Assembly (NCBI RefSeq): GCF_022748595.1 | Contig: NZ_JALDSX010000030.1 | Location: forward strand, 1-41,546 | Source: Brevibacterium sp. ZH18 | GTDB taxonomy: Bacteria > Actinomycetota > Actinomycetes > Actinomycetales > Brevibacteriaceae | DNA: 41,546 nt | Direction of reading: 5' to 3' | Shown: one piece after another, positions 33,832 through 41,468 of the stretch | Position numbering within the stretch: position 1 is the first letter of the stretch | How the letters are laid out: every line of letters begins with the position of its first letter | Program-made: the position numbers and the translations under genes | Notes under the pieces: model-generated | What the model saw: the letters and a program-made list of their open reading frames with translations, nothing else | Database searches by the model: none | What the model was told of the DNA's origin: nothing

Positions 33832-34284
33832 ATGCGCACACTCAATGGAATCGATGAGATCGAATCCCTCGTCGGCACAGAACTGGGTTCGTCCGAATGG
33901 GCGACCATCGACCAGGCCGCGATCAACACCTTCGCCGATGTCACCGACGACCATCAGTGGATCCACATCGATGAGCAGCGCGCGGCAGAGGGCCCCTACA
34001 AATCGACGATCGTCCACGGCTTCTTCACCCTGTCGCTGATCCCCAAGTTCTCGAGCGAGATCTTCACGATCGAAGGCGTGTCCATCCGTGTGAACTACGG
34101 CCTCAACAAGGTCCGCTTCGCTCAGCCGGTCCCCGTGAACTCGCGTCTGCGCGGCACGGTCAGCGTCAAAGAGGTCACGCGCGGCGACAAGGGCACCCAG
34201 GTCGTCCTCAAGCACGTCATCGAGATCGAAGGCGAAGAGCGCCCCGCCTGCATCGCCGAGGTTGTCACCCTCCTCGTCGAGTGA
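33832..34284 (+). CDS. MaoC-like (R)-enoyl-CoA hydratase
   Basis: A 150-residue single hot-dog-fold protein. The hydratase motif is readable as FADVTDDHQWIHIDEQRA, with the catalytic Asp and His, and is followed by IVHGFFTLSLIPKF. The size and motif match the single-domain R-hydratases such as mycobacterial HtdZ/Rv0130-type proteins, which hydrate 2-enoyl-CoA. The ATG at 33832 follows AAAGGAGAA; in-frame codons back to 33712 have no support. It is a single gene closed by a strong terminator. It may supply or use beta-oxidation intermediates together with the thiolase and acyl-CoA ligase of this window. Confidence 0.92.
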   Translation: MRTLNGIDEIESLVGTELGSSEWATIDQAAINTFADVTDDHQWIHIDEQRAAEGPYKSTIVHGFFTLSLIPKFSSEIFTIEGVSIRVNYGLNKVRFAQPVPVNSRLRGTVSVKEVTRGDKGTQVVLKHVIEIEGEERPACIAEVVTLLVE

Positions 34285-34334
34285 TCTGATCGTCTCGCTG
34301 AGCCGCCGTTCGGAGGCCTGGCAGACGAGTTGAT

Positions 34335-34382
34335 AGTGGGCTCGCGTTCGATTCTCATGCAGAGAACGAACGCGAGCCCACT
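34335..34382. terminator. strong two-way hairpin between convergent genes
   Basis: A 16-bp perfect stem (34335-34350 with 34367-34382, core GTGGGCTCGCGTTCG) continues inward as TTCTC/GAGAA after one bulged base, leaving a five-base loop. It lies between the stops at 34284 (plus) and 34409 (minus). No T tract follows on either side. Confidence 0.8.
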
Positions 34383-34408
34383 GTCGTCAGCAGACGAAGC
34401 GGCTGCTC

Positions 34409-37054
34409 TCAGCTTGGGCGGTAGTCGTCGAGCAGCTGCGCGACTCTGATGTAGCCCAGGTGCGAGTACGCCTGTGGGTGGTTGCCGAGGTGCATCTCGG
34501 CCACAGGGTCGTACTCCTCGGCGAGGAGACCGGTCGGGCCCAGCAGATTGTCCATCTGCCGGAATAGGTCCCACGCATCGTCGATGCGCCCGACCTTGAT
34601 GAACGCCTCGATGAGCCAGGTCGTGCAGATGTGGAAGCCGCCCTCGAGCCCGGGCAGGCCGTCATCGTAGCGGTAGCGGAAGACCGTCGGTCCGACCCGC
34701 AGCTCGCGCTCGATCGCGTCGACGGTCGAGACGAATCGCGGATCGTCGGCGGGCAGCAGACCGGACAGGCCCACGAACAGGCAGGCCGCGTCCAGGTCGG
34801 TCTCACCGTACGCCACGGTGAAGGCCCCAACTTCGTCGTTGAATCCGTTCTCGAGCACATCATGGGCGATCTCTTCGCGCAGCTGACGCCACGCACCGGG
34901 AAGCTCGCGGCCGAAGCGATCGGCGATCCGCAGCGCTCGATCCACGGTCACCCAGCACATCACCCGCGTGTAGACGTTGTGCTTCGGTGCGCGCCTGGCC
35001 TCCCAGATCCCATGGTCGGCTTCGAACCACCGCTTACTCACGGCTTCGACCATCTGGCATGTCAGCGTCCAATACGAGTCCGGAAGCTCGCCGAGGTGGT
35101 CGCTCAGTTCGTCGAGAAGCTCGGTCACGGGCCCGAACACGTCGAGCTGGACCTGGTGCTCGGCGGCGTTACCCACCCGCACCGGGCGCGATCCGGCGTA
35201 TCCGGGCAGATGCGCCAGCACTGCCTCGGTGGTCAGGGCAGAGCCGTCGACCGCATAGAGCGGGTGGAGCTGTTCGGGTGAGACCGTGCGGGCCAATATC
35301 CCGGTCAGCCAGGACAGGAAGCCCTCGGCCTCGCCGGTCGAGCCGAGCGAGAGCAGGGCGCGCACGGTCATCGAACCGTCGCGCAGCCAGGTGTAGCGGT
35401 AGTCCCAGTTGCGCACGCCGCCGATGCCCTCAGGCAGGGAGGTTGTCGGCGCCGCGAGGACTCCCCCGGTCGGTTCGTGGCACAGGGCGCGCAGCGTGAT
35501 CGCCGAGCGGATGACCTCTTCGCGGTGATGGCTGGGAACGGTCAGGGTCCCAACCCAGTTAGTCCAGAAGTTCAGTGCCCGGTCGCGGACGTGCTGCTCG
35601 CCGCCGGTGGCCATGTAACGGGCGTCGCCGGTCCCCGTGCCGCATGCGAGCACGAGGACCACGACGCCGCCAGGCATGTCCGCAGGCACGACAACCGCCT
35701 CGGCGGTCTGTGACTGTCCCGCCTCGATGAGGTCGAAATCGACGCCGGGAGCGTGGAGCGAGATCGGCTCGGAGGTGCCCAGCACCTGCACGCCGTCATC
35801 GGTCGCGACCATCCGGGTGGGCACGGTCGCATAGTCGAGGCGCGGGGCGAAGCGGATCCGAGCGGGGGCGTCGCCGGTGAGCACGCGCACGACGATCGTG
35901 TCGTCGCTGTTGGCATCGACTGGGGCGAGGTAGTCGAGGCAGGTCAGGCCCGGCCAGCGGGTCTCGAGCAGGGTCGAATGGGTGACGTAGCGCTGGGTCA
36001 GCGGTGCAGTTCCCGCTTCGGTCTCAACCGCGAAGTACCCGGCACCCTCGGCGCCGAGGATCTCCGAGAACATCGACGAGGAGTGCGGCAGCGGGTGCGG
36101 CATCCAGCAGATTCGACCGTTGGGGTCGACCAATGCCGTCGACTGGCCGTTGCCTAGGAGGCTGTGACGGTGGATCGGGGTCGCACGGCGTCCGAAGAGC
36201 CAGGACTTGCGCAGCTCGAAGATCGCGGCAAGGACGACCGAGACCTCGGCTGGTGAGCTGAGCCGGAAGTCCGCATGTGTCTCGGCAGGTTCGCGCCCCA
36301 CCTTGAGGCCCAGATCCGCTTCGCCCAGAGTCTCGAGGGCGAATTCGTCGGCCGTGTCGTCGCCGATGAAGACGACGACTTCTGCGCCGGTCTGCTGACG
36401 CAGGCGGGTCAATGCCTCGGCCTTCGATGAGGGGACCACCGAGAGGTCGATGACCTGTTTGCCGCGGGTCGGGAAGACGGTGTGAGCATCGATGATCTCG
36501 TTGACGGAGGCTTCGGCCTGATGGCGCTGCGCCTCATCGAGTCCGCGCAGATGGATCGCGGCACCGGTGGTCTTGTGCTCGATGACCTCGGTGGACAGGG
36601 AGTTGACGAGGTCGCGACGAACATCGGCCAGGGTTGCCCGCTGAGCTTCGTTGAGGGCATCGATGGCGACCGTGTCGGTCTCGCCGCCGTGAGATCCGAA
36701 CAGGTGGACTTCGCGTGGCAGTCGGGACATCGCTGCGAGATCGCGGAGGCTGCGACCGGAGATCACCCCCGCCGAGGTGGACGGCAGCAGGGCGAGCGCG
36801 CGCAGTGAGTCGACTGAGCTCTCGAGCGGGAACGCCTGGCTGGGGAGGTCGACAATCGGTGCGATCGTGCCGTCGTAGTCCGTGGCGATGAGCAGCGAGG
36901 GTGAGCGTGAGACCTCGAAGAGTCGGCGGAAGAGCTCAGGCGACAGCTCGCGGCTGGCCTCCGCGAGGTCCCCGAGGAGCCCCGAGGAGTTCACGGAGGC
37001 TGCGATCGGAGTCAATGGGGACACGTGTTCGTAATCGTGCTCGACGGTGCTCAT
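34409..37054 (-). CDS. trehalose-6-phosphate phosphatase fused to a GH15 glucosidase/trehalase
   Basis: An 881-residue two-enzyme fusion. Residues about 50-280 form a HAD phosphatase of the OtsB type: DYDGT (59-63, nucleophile D59), ISGRS, HGGE, and GDDTADE (231-237). Residues about 293-875 form a GH15 enzyme: RHSLLGNGQSTALVDPNG at the start, the GH15 core NWDYRYTWLRDGS (549-561), and the (alpha/alpha)6 barrel to the end. Actinobacterial GH15 trehalases have this organisation, so the second half may hydrolyse the trehalose made by the first half. The ATG at 37054 is preceded by GAGGTG; 135 in-frame upstream codons overlap the next gene and are discarded. No trehalose-phosphate synthase gene (otsA) is in the window. 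The HdeD-like gene is 74 bases upstream and may be in the same transcript. Confidence 0.92.
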   Translation of the reverse strand: MSTVEHDYEHVSPLTPIAASVNSSGLLGDLAEASRELSPELFRRLFEVSRSPSLLIATDYDGTIAPIVDLPSQAFPLESSVDSLRALALLPSTSAGVISGRSLRDLAAMSRLPREVHLFGSHGGETDTVAIDALNEAQRATLADVRRDLVNSLSTEVIEHKTTGAAIHLRGLDEAQRHQAEASVNEIIDAHTVFPTRGKQVIDLSVVPSSKAEALTRLRQQTGAEVVVFIGDDTADEFALETLGEADLGLKVGREPAETHADFRLSSPAEVSVVLAAIFELRKSWLFGRRATPIHRHSLLGNGQSTALVDPNGRICWMPHPLPHSSSMFSEILGAEGAGYFAVETEAGTAPLTQRYVTHSTLLETRWPGLTCLDYLAPVDANSDDTIVVRVLTGDAPARIRFAPRLDYATVPTRMVATDDGVQVLGTSEPISLHAPGVDFDLIEAGQSQTAEAVVVPADMPGGVVVLVLACGTGTGDARYMATGGEQHVRDRALNFWTNWVGTLTVPSHHREEVIRSAITLRALCHEPTGGVLAAPTTSLPEGIGGVRNWDYRYTWLRDGSMTVRALLSLGSTGEAEGFLSWLTGILARTVSPEQLHPLYAVDGSALTTEAVLAHLPGYAGSRPVRVGNAAEHQVQLDVFGPVTELLDELSDHLGELPDSYWTLTCQMVEAVSKRWFEADHGIWEARRAPKHNVYTRVMCWVTVDRALRIADRFGRELPGAWRQLREEIAHDVLENGFNDEVGAFTVAYGETDLDAACLFVGLSGLLPADDPRFVSTVDAIERELRVGPTVFRYRYDDGLPGLEGGFHICTTWLIEAFIKVGRIDDAWDLFRQMDNLLGPTGLLAEEYDPVAEMHLGNHPQAYSHLGYIRVAQLLDDYRPS

Positions 37055-37128
37055 CTCACCTCGGTCTTCTGGAGTCGGAATTCGGGCCTGGGCAGTGGAG
37101 AGACGGAAGGTCGGTGCAACTGTGTGCG

Positions 37129-37980
37129 TCAGTCGTCGGTGCGCTGCGGGTCGTCGGGGCTGTCGGTACCGGCGTCGGGGTTCATGTCGCCGTCGGGGGT
37201 CATGTCGCCGTCGGGGGTCATGTCGCCGTCGGGGGTCATGTCGCCGTCGGGGCTGTCGGCAGCGTCGGGGCTGTCGGCAGCGTCGGTGCGTTCGGTGTCG
37301 TCGTCCTGCGCGTCGAGCGCATCTGCTTGCGCCGAGGTGGTCCCGGTTCCGACGGTTCCTGCAGCCACCTGCTTGGCCTTGCTGATGCGCGAATAGCCGC
37401 CGATGACGAAGATGACACCGGCGATGAGCGTGGCGACCCCGGTGAAGCCGAGGATCCACAGGGCATCGAAGCCGTCTCCGAAGATGAGGATGATGCCGAG
37501 GAGGACGTGGCAGGCCGCGGCGATGAGGAAGTCAGAGGCCATCGGGTGGGCCTTGAGCTGGCGGTAGTTCCACAGTTCGATGAGCCCGTGCAGCAGGGCC
37601 CAGATGCTCACTGCGGCCCGCAGCTCGGCTGGCTGGTCGGCAAGGAAGAGGAAGACGATCGCCGGGATTGTGATGACGGCCTGTCCGTAGACGGCGGTAC
37701 GCACGCTCAGTGGCGAGCGCAGCGCCTGGAAGACGAGTGCCAGGGCGAAGAGCACCAGGTAGCTGATGCACAGGATGTCGACGACGTCGACGCCCAGATA
37801 CAGCTGTGCCGGGTTGACCGAATCGCGTGGCCAGAAGACCGTTGCGAACCCGAAGGCGACGCCGAGGATTCCTCGCACGATCATCGGTGTGCCGAGTGCT
37901 TTCGCCTCGGCGATGGATTGCGGAAGCGTCGTGGCTCGCGGTTGCGTGGGCTCGGTGCGCGGTTCATCGGTACTCATCAC
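37129..37980 (-). CDS. HdeD-like (DUF308) membrane protein with a repetitive acidic tail
   Basis: A 283-residue protein with about six membrane helices (about 32-205), in the repeated-helix pattern of HdeD/DUF308 proteins (GILGVAFGFATVFWP, YLVLFALALVFQAL, WILGFTGVATLIAGVIFVIGG). The last 75 residues are cytoplasmic-looking, very acidic, and contain a six-residue repeat Gly-Asp-Met-Thr-Pro-Asp four times, plus Ser-Pro-Asp-Ala-Ala-Asp twice. The GTG at 37980 follows TAAGCT by six bases, which favours it over the ATG at 37977. Function unknown; HdeD relatives are linked to acid stress. It is divergent from the ArsR-like gene. Confidence 0.83.
   Translation of the reverse strand: MMSTDEPRTEPTQPRATTLPQSIAEAKALGTPMIVRGILGVAFGFATVFWPRDSVNPAQLYLGVDVVDILCISYLVLFALALVFQALRSPLSVRTAVYGQAVITIPAIVFLFLADQPAELRAAVSIWALLHGLIELWNYRQLKAHPMASDFLIAAACHVLLGIILIFGDGFDALWILGFTGVATLIAGVIFVIGGYSRISKAKQVAAGTVGTGTTSAQADALDAQDDDTERTDAADSPDAADSPDGDMTPDGDMTPDGDMTPDGDMNPDAGTDSPDDPQRTDD
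37183..37290 (-). repeat. 18-bp in-frame tandem repeats in the HdeD-like gene
   Basis: Four almost identical 18-bp units (37183-37254) are followed by two units of a second 18-bp type (37255-37290). They encode six-residue acidic repeats in the C-terminal tail. The period is a multiple of three. Confidence 0.92.
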
Positions 37981-37986
37981 GACCCC

Positions 37987-37992
37987 AGCTTA
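37987..37992 (-). promoter_or_regulatory. -10 element of a leaderless promoter
   Basis: TAAGCT ends exactly six bases before the GTG at 37980. The GGGGTC between is not a usable ribosome site. Confidence 0.5.
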
Positions 37993-38056
37993 GTTCTCTT
38001 GCCTGTGTCTGTCCGATTCCGGGTTGCGGCCTGGCAGATATCAGAATGTTGACGGA

Positions 38057-38085
38057 TTTACGTAGTTACGTATTTTGTGTACTCT
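38057..38085 (+). promoter_or_regulatory. promoter and candidate operator of the ArsR-like gene
   Basis: TTTACG (38057-38062) and TACTCT (38080-38085) are spaced 17 bases; TACTCT ends six bases before the ATG at 38092. The heptamer TTACGTA occurs twice with one base between (38058-38064 and 38066-38072), covering the -35 and the spacer, so it is a good candidate for the operator of the encoded regulator. A second possible promoter is TTGACG/TATTTT (38049-38054, 38071-38076). Confidence 0.6.
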
Positions 38086-38091
38086 GAAGCT

Positions 38092-38733
38092 ATGAGCAAG
38101 CCATCGAAGCACAGCAGGGGACCCGCCGAGGCAACCGATAGCCTCGCGAACCGACTCGCGGATCTCGAAGCCAAGGTTGCCGACCTGGAGTCCCGCTCGA
38201 GCGATTCGTCACCAACGCCAGTTTCGGATTCGGATTCGGGCGAGACCGATGCCGTCGGCAGCGAGAGCACGAGTTCGACAGCGTCGGAGCCGGCGTCTAG
38301 GCCACGGTTCAGTGGCGGTACCGACGATGACACGTTCTGGGTTCTCAATGGCCTCGTCGACCGGTTCGGCCCCGATGGCGGAGTCGTCTATGCCGGCCAT
38401 GTCACTCCCCCGGGTGCGCAGGGCCCCGTGGCGTGGCAGATGGGCCTGACCGGGGAGGTGTTCGATGACCTCAACTTCGCCGAGGCGGCTTCCTCCTTGG
38501 CAGCACTCGGCCACCCGGTTCGCCTCGAACTCCTGCGAGCGATCTACGACGGAGTGTCAACCGTTGCCGAGCTGAGCACCGACGACCGGTTCGGCACCAC
38601 TGGACAGATCTACCACCACGTCCACGCTCTCGCCGGAGCCGGATGGCTCGAGAACTCACAGCGCGGACACTGGCGGATCCCCGCCGCAAAGGTCATCCCC
38701 CTGCTCACGCTCATGCTCATCGGAACCCACTGA
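38092..38733 (+). CDS. ArsR-like winged-helix transcriptional regulator
   Basis: A 213-residue protein. The N-terminus has a short coiled-coil-like stretch (LANRLADLEAKVADLES) and a Ser/Asp-rich linker. The middle (about 80-130) is a small domain with FWVLNGLVDRFGPDGGVVYAGHV. The C-terminal 90 residues are a winged helix of ArsR type: LAALGHPVRLELLRAIYDGVST, then VAEL, TGQIYHHVHALAGAGWLE (recognition helix) and a hydrophobic end. No clear metal-site cysteines are present, so the signal is probably not a metal. It heads an operon with a serine hydrolase and a membrane protein and likely controls itself and them through the TTACGTA repeats. Confidence 0.85.
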   Translation: MSKPSKHSRGPAEATDSLANRLADLEAKVADLESRSSDSSPTPVSDSDSGETDAVGSESTSSTASEPASRPRFSGGTDDDTFWVLNGLVDRFGPDGGVVYAGHVTPPGAQGPVAWQMGLTGEVFDDLNFAEAASSLAALGHPVRLELLRAIYDGVSTVAELSTDDRFGTTGQIYHHVHALAGAGWLENSQRGHWRIPAAKVIPLLTLMLIGTH

Positions 38734-38757
38734 CCATACGAGACCGGAGGCGACATC

Positions 38758-39903
38758 GTGGACATCACGACCGACAGCGGCCACCACGTGAATCAGGTGG
38801 TCGCGAAGACTCAGCGATCACCTCGGCGCCGGCTGGTCGCAGTTGTCGCTGCTGCGATCGTGGCCGCACTGCTCCTTCTCATCACTCCGTTTCCACGCGG
38901 ATTCCAGGGCGAGGCCACGGGCGACGCGGCCCTGCGGCGCGAGGTCGAGTCGACACTCGGAAGCAAACATTGGCACCATATGGCGGCGGCGAAGATCAAC
39001 GGCGATGAAGTCACATGGGCCGGGGCCGGAGCCGACGAGAACACGGAGTTCGAGATCGGGTCGATCACGAAGACCTTCACCGCCGCGCTCTTCGCCGATG
39101 CCATCGAGCGGGGTGAGATCGATGAGGGCACCCGCCTCGGCGATGTGTGGCCCGATCTCGACGGTGATGTCGCCGAGGTGACTCTGGCCTCGATCGCCAT
39201 GCAGCGTTCGGGCCTACCCGCCCAGGTGCCAGCCCCCGACTTCATCACAGGAGCCCGCACCATGGTGGCGAACTACATCCACACGGACCCCTACCTGGGA
39301 ACCAAGACGGAGCTCATCGACTCGCTGAGCACAGTCGATGTCGGCGACAAGAAACCCGAGTACTCGAACTTCGCGTTCGCGGTCCTCGGCCAGACTTTGG
39401 CCGAGGCTGCGGGTGAGAGCTATGGCGACCTCGTGCGCGAGCGGATCACCGAGCCTCTGGGCATGCACGACACATTCGTACCCTCGTCACCGGGCGGGCT
39501 GACCCATGGCTACACCGCTTCCGGCTTGCCTGCCGCCCCGTGGACCCTACACGGTGCCGCCCCAGCCGGGGCTATCCGGTCAACGACCCACGACCTCAGT
39601 ATCTGGCTGCAGGCGACGATGAGAGGGAAGGCTCCCGGCGCCGAGGCGGCACATCCTCGCGCGGAATACGACGAGAACGAACGGATCGGCTGGGCCTGGC
39701 TGACAACGACCTCGCGGTCACCGCATATCACCTGGCACAACGGCGGAACCGGCGGTTACCGCTCGTTCCTCGGCTTCAACCCCGACGAACGCACGGGAAT
39801 CATCGTCCTCGTCGACACAGCCAATAGCGTCGACGCCGCGATGGGACTCATCTCGAGCGATTCCGCCTCGGCTGCCGATGCACCGGCCATGAAGGAAGGA
39901 TGA
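38758..39903 (+). CDS. beta-lactamase-family serine hydrolase, membrane-anchored
   Basis: A 381-residue class C beta-lactamase/D-Ala-D-Ala carboxypeptidase-fold protein. An N-terminal membrane anchor (about 25-43, VAVVAAAIVAALLLL) places the enzyme outside the cell. The nucleophile motif SxxK is SITK, the second motif YxN is YSN, and the third (HxG-like) is HNGGTGG. This group includes esterases, peptidases and peptidoglycan-directed enzymes; I cannot choose. The GTG start at 38758 is fixed by a GGAGG site ten bases upstream. The next gene starts three bases after its stop. Confidence 0.9.
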   Translation: MDITTDSGHHVNQVVAKTQRSPRRRLVAVVAAAIVAALLLLITPFPRGFQGEATGDAALRREVESTLGSKHWHHMAAAKINGDEVTWAGAGADENTEFEIGSITKTFTAALFADAIERGEIDEGTRLGDVWPDLDGDVAEVTLASIAMQRSGLPAQVPAPDFITGARTMVANYIHTDPYLGTKTELIDSLSTVDVGDKKPEYSNFAFAVLGQTLAEAAGESYGDLVRERITEPLGMHDTFVPSSPGGLTHGYTASGLPAAPWTLHGAAPAGAIRSTTHDLSIWLQATMRGKAPGAEAAHPRAEYDENERIGWAWLTTTSRSPHITWHNGGTGGYRSFLGFNPDERTGIIVLVDTANSVDAAMGLISSDSASAADAPAMKEG

Positions 39904-39906
39904 CAC

Positions 39907-40374
39907 ATGTTGCTGACACAGATCATCTGCGCTGCTCTCATGGTGTGGGGCGCCTGCTCGGCGATCAGATCGGACCGCTGGCCGACACGGTTCCAGGTAC
40001 TCACACGACTCCTGACGACGCTCACCATCATCCTCTTCATTCGCCTCATCGCGGACTTCGGCGGCTGGGACGGCTGGTTCATCTACGTCTGGTTGGCTGC
40101 CATGCTCGCATTCGGGTACGGCGTCTTCCGAGTCGCGGACGTCTGGCCGGACCTGCCATGGAGAAACAGCGCCCCCGGAGGCGGCACCACGGACGCGTCG
40201 ATGAGTGCCGACGCGAAGGCATCAACAGGCACCGAGGTGAACGCACCGACAGGCACCGTGGCTAAGACAGCCGCGACGGACCGCAGACGTGAGACCCCCG
40301 GACTCGTCATCGGCGCATTCGCGGTCTTCGTCGTCGCAGTCGCATTGGTCGTGCCGGGCACGATGATTTCGTGA
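39907..40374 (+). CDS. small membrane protein linked to the serine hydrolase
   Basis: A 155-residue protein with about four hydrophobic segments: residues 3-20, 35-52, 58-78 and a C-terminal helix (about 131-152). The loop between (about 85-128) is Thr/Ala/Gly-rich and polar, with a short repeat of the type Ser/Pro-Thr-Gly-Thr. A GGAAGGA site precedes the ATG. It is co-transcribed with the hydrolase and may anchor or modulate it. No family is recognised. Confidence 0.75.
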   Translation: MLLTQIICAALMVWGACSAIRSDRWPTRFQVLTRLLTTLTIILFIRLIADFGGWDGWFIYVWLAAMLAFGYGVFRVADVWPDLPWRNSAPGGGTTDASMSADAKASTGTEVNAPTGTVAKTAATDRRRETPGLVIGAFAVFVVAVALVVPGTMIS

Positions 40375-40377
40375 GCG

Positions 40378-40800
40378 CTACTTCCCGGAGACTGTCACCG
40401 TGCCATCCGCCTCGGCGACGTCATATTCGGGCAGCGGATCGGTGGCCGGGCCGCCGAGGACCTCGCCGGTGGTCGTCGAGAACCTCGAGGAATGACACGG
40501 GCACACGATCTCCTTTTCGGTGACAGTGCGAACTTGGCAGCCCTGGTGCGTGCAGACGGAGGAGAATGCGTGGAACTCGCCCTTCTTCGGCTGGGTCACC
40601 ACGTAGGTTTCGTCGACGACGGTTCCGGATCCGACGGGAACCTCGCTCGTCGCAACACTGGCATCCCCGCCGGACCCGGCCGGTGAACCCTCCGACTCCT
40701 CCGAAGAGCACGCCGAGGTAAGTGCTGCCGAGGACCCGACGACTGCGACGCCGCCCACCACGCTCGCCGATTTGATGATCGTGCGCCTGTTCGTTTCCAC
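40378..40800 (-). CDS. Tat-exported Rieske [2Fe-2S] lipoprotein
   Basis: A 140-residue Rieske protein. The N-terminus has a twin-arginine motif (NRRTIIKS), a hydrophobic stretch and a lipobox-like LTSAC, followed by a Ser/Gly-rich spacer. The cluster ligands are Cys-x-His in CTHQGC and CPCHSS, with both extra disulfide cysteines present, and YDVAEADGTVTV closes the fold. It resembles the small high-potential-type Rieske lipoproteins of actinobacteria rather than the QcrA subunit, which has transmembrane helices. The GTG at 40800 has a GGAGAA site; the ATG at 40824 has none. It converges on the membrane protein gene with only three bases between the stops. Confidence 0.92.
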   Translation of the reverse strand: METNRRTIIKSASVVGGVAVVGSSAALTSACSSEESEGSPAGSGGDASVATSEVPVGSGTVVDETYVVTQPKKGEFHAFSSVCTHQGCQVRTVTEKEIVCPCHSSRFSTTTGEVLGGPATDPLPEYDVAEADGTVTVSGK

Positions 40801-41401
40801 TGTTCTCCTCGGTCTTCCGCTCATGGGGCTTCGTTCAGCTGCGATTCGGCTCTTCGGCTGCGCCCGTCTTGCTCGGCCTCCAGGATAACGCGAGAATCTG
40901 GCACAGACCGGGCATGAAGGCGGGAAGGTGAGCGCGATCGGCGAGCATGACGACCTGATCGAACGGAGCCCGCTGTACGAGCGGCGTGTGAGTGTGCGCG
41001 GGCATCGGCGCAGTCATCGGTGGCATTGCAGGGTTCCTCATGAGCGCAATGCTGAGCATCCCGTTCGCAATCTTCGGGTTCGCACTCGGCATGGCCATCG
41101 GTTGGATCCTGCCTGCTGCGGATTCTGCTGGCAATGAGAAACCCGGTCCTTCTGACAACGGATGAGGCCCTCACTCACCTTAGCCAGGCCCGCCGCGACG
41201 TGTTCCGCTAGCAACCCCTGGGCGAATACATCGGTGCAGGACCCGCTGGAAATCGTCAGTTTCTCCTCGTCTTCACTCACCGCGTATTCCGGACGAGAGT
41301 CGGTCGCCGTTCCGCCGGCTCGGACAGATCCTCATGAAGGAAGCCCCGGTCTGACGCAGACCTCGCTGCCGGCACCAACACGCACCATAGCTATGAATGC
41401 A
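40801..41401. other. mostly non-coding gap before the rRNA operon end
   Basis: About 600 bases between the Rieske gene and the rRNA terminator. The only element with some coding look is a short plus-strand frame at 40992-41165. The rest shows no gene, tRNA or repeat that I can recognise. Confidence 0.4.
40992..41165 (+). pseudogene. possible fragment of a glycine-rich membrane protein
   Basis: A 57-codon frame from a GTG to TGA that reads as a convincing Gly-zipper-like hydrophobic segment (GAVIGGIAGFLMSAML, then FAIFGFALGMAIGWIL) followed by a short polar tail. There is no ribosome site, and a TGA lies directly before the GTG. Upstream the coding-like bias continues in another frame (from 40938), so it may be the end of a frameshifted gene. 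It could also be a small real protein. Confidence 0.3.
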
Positions 41402-41463
41402 AAAAAGTGGTGGCGTGGAGAACAATCCCAAAAGGATCGAACTCCACACCACCACTTCAAAAA
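41402..41463 (-). terminator. intrinsic terminator of the rRNA operon
   Basis: AAGTGGTGG (41405-41413) pairs with CCACCACTT (41449-41457); after one mismatch GTGGAG pairs with CTCCAC, and a short inner stem follows. On the minus strand the hairpin is followed by six T residues. It lies just beyond the 5S rRNA, as expected. Confidence 0.92.
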
Positions 41464-41468
41464 ATATT

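Noticed and set aside
34409..37459. 1016-residue reading of the trehalose phosphatase fusion
   Set aside because: The extra 135 residues are Arg-rich and antisense-like in composition, being another frame of the HdeD-like tail repeats; ATG 37054 has a ribosome site.
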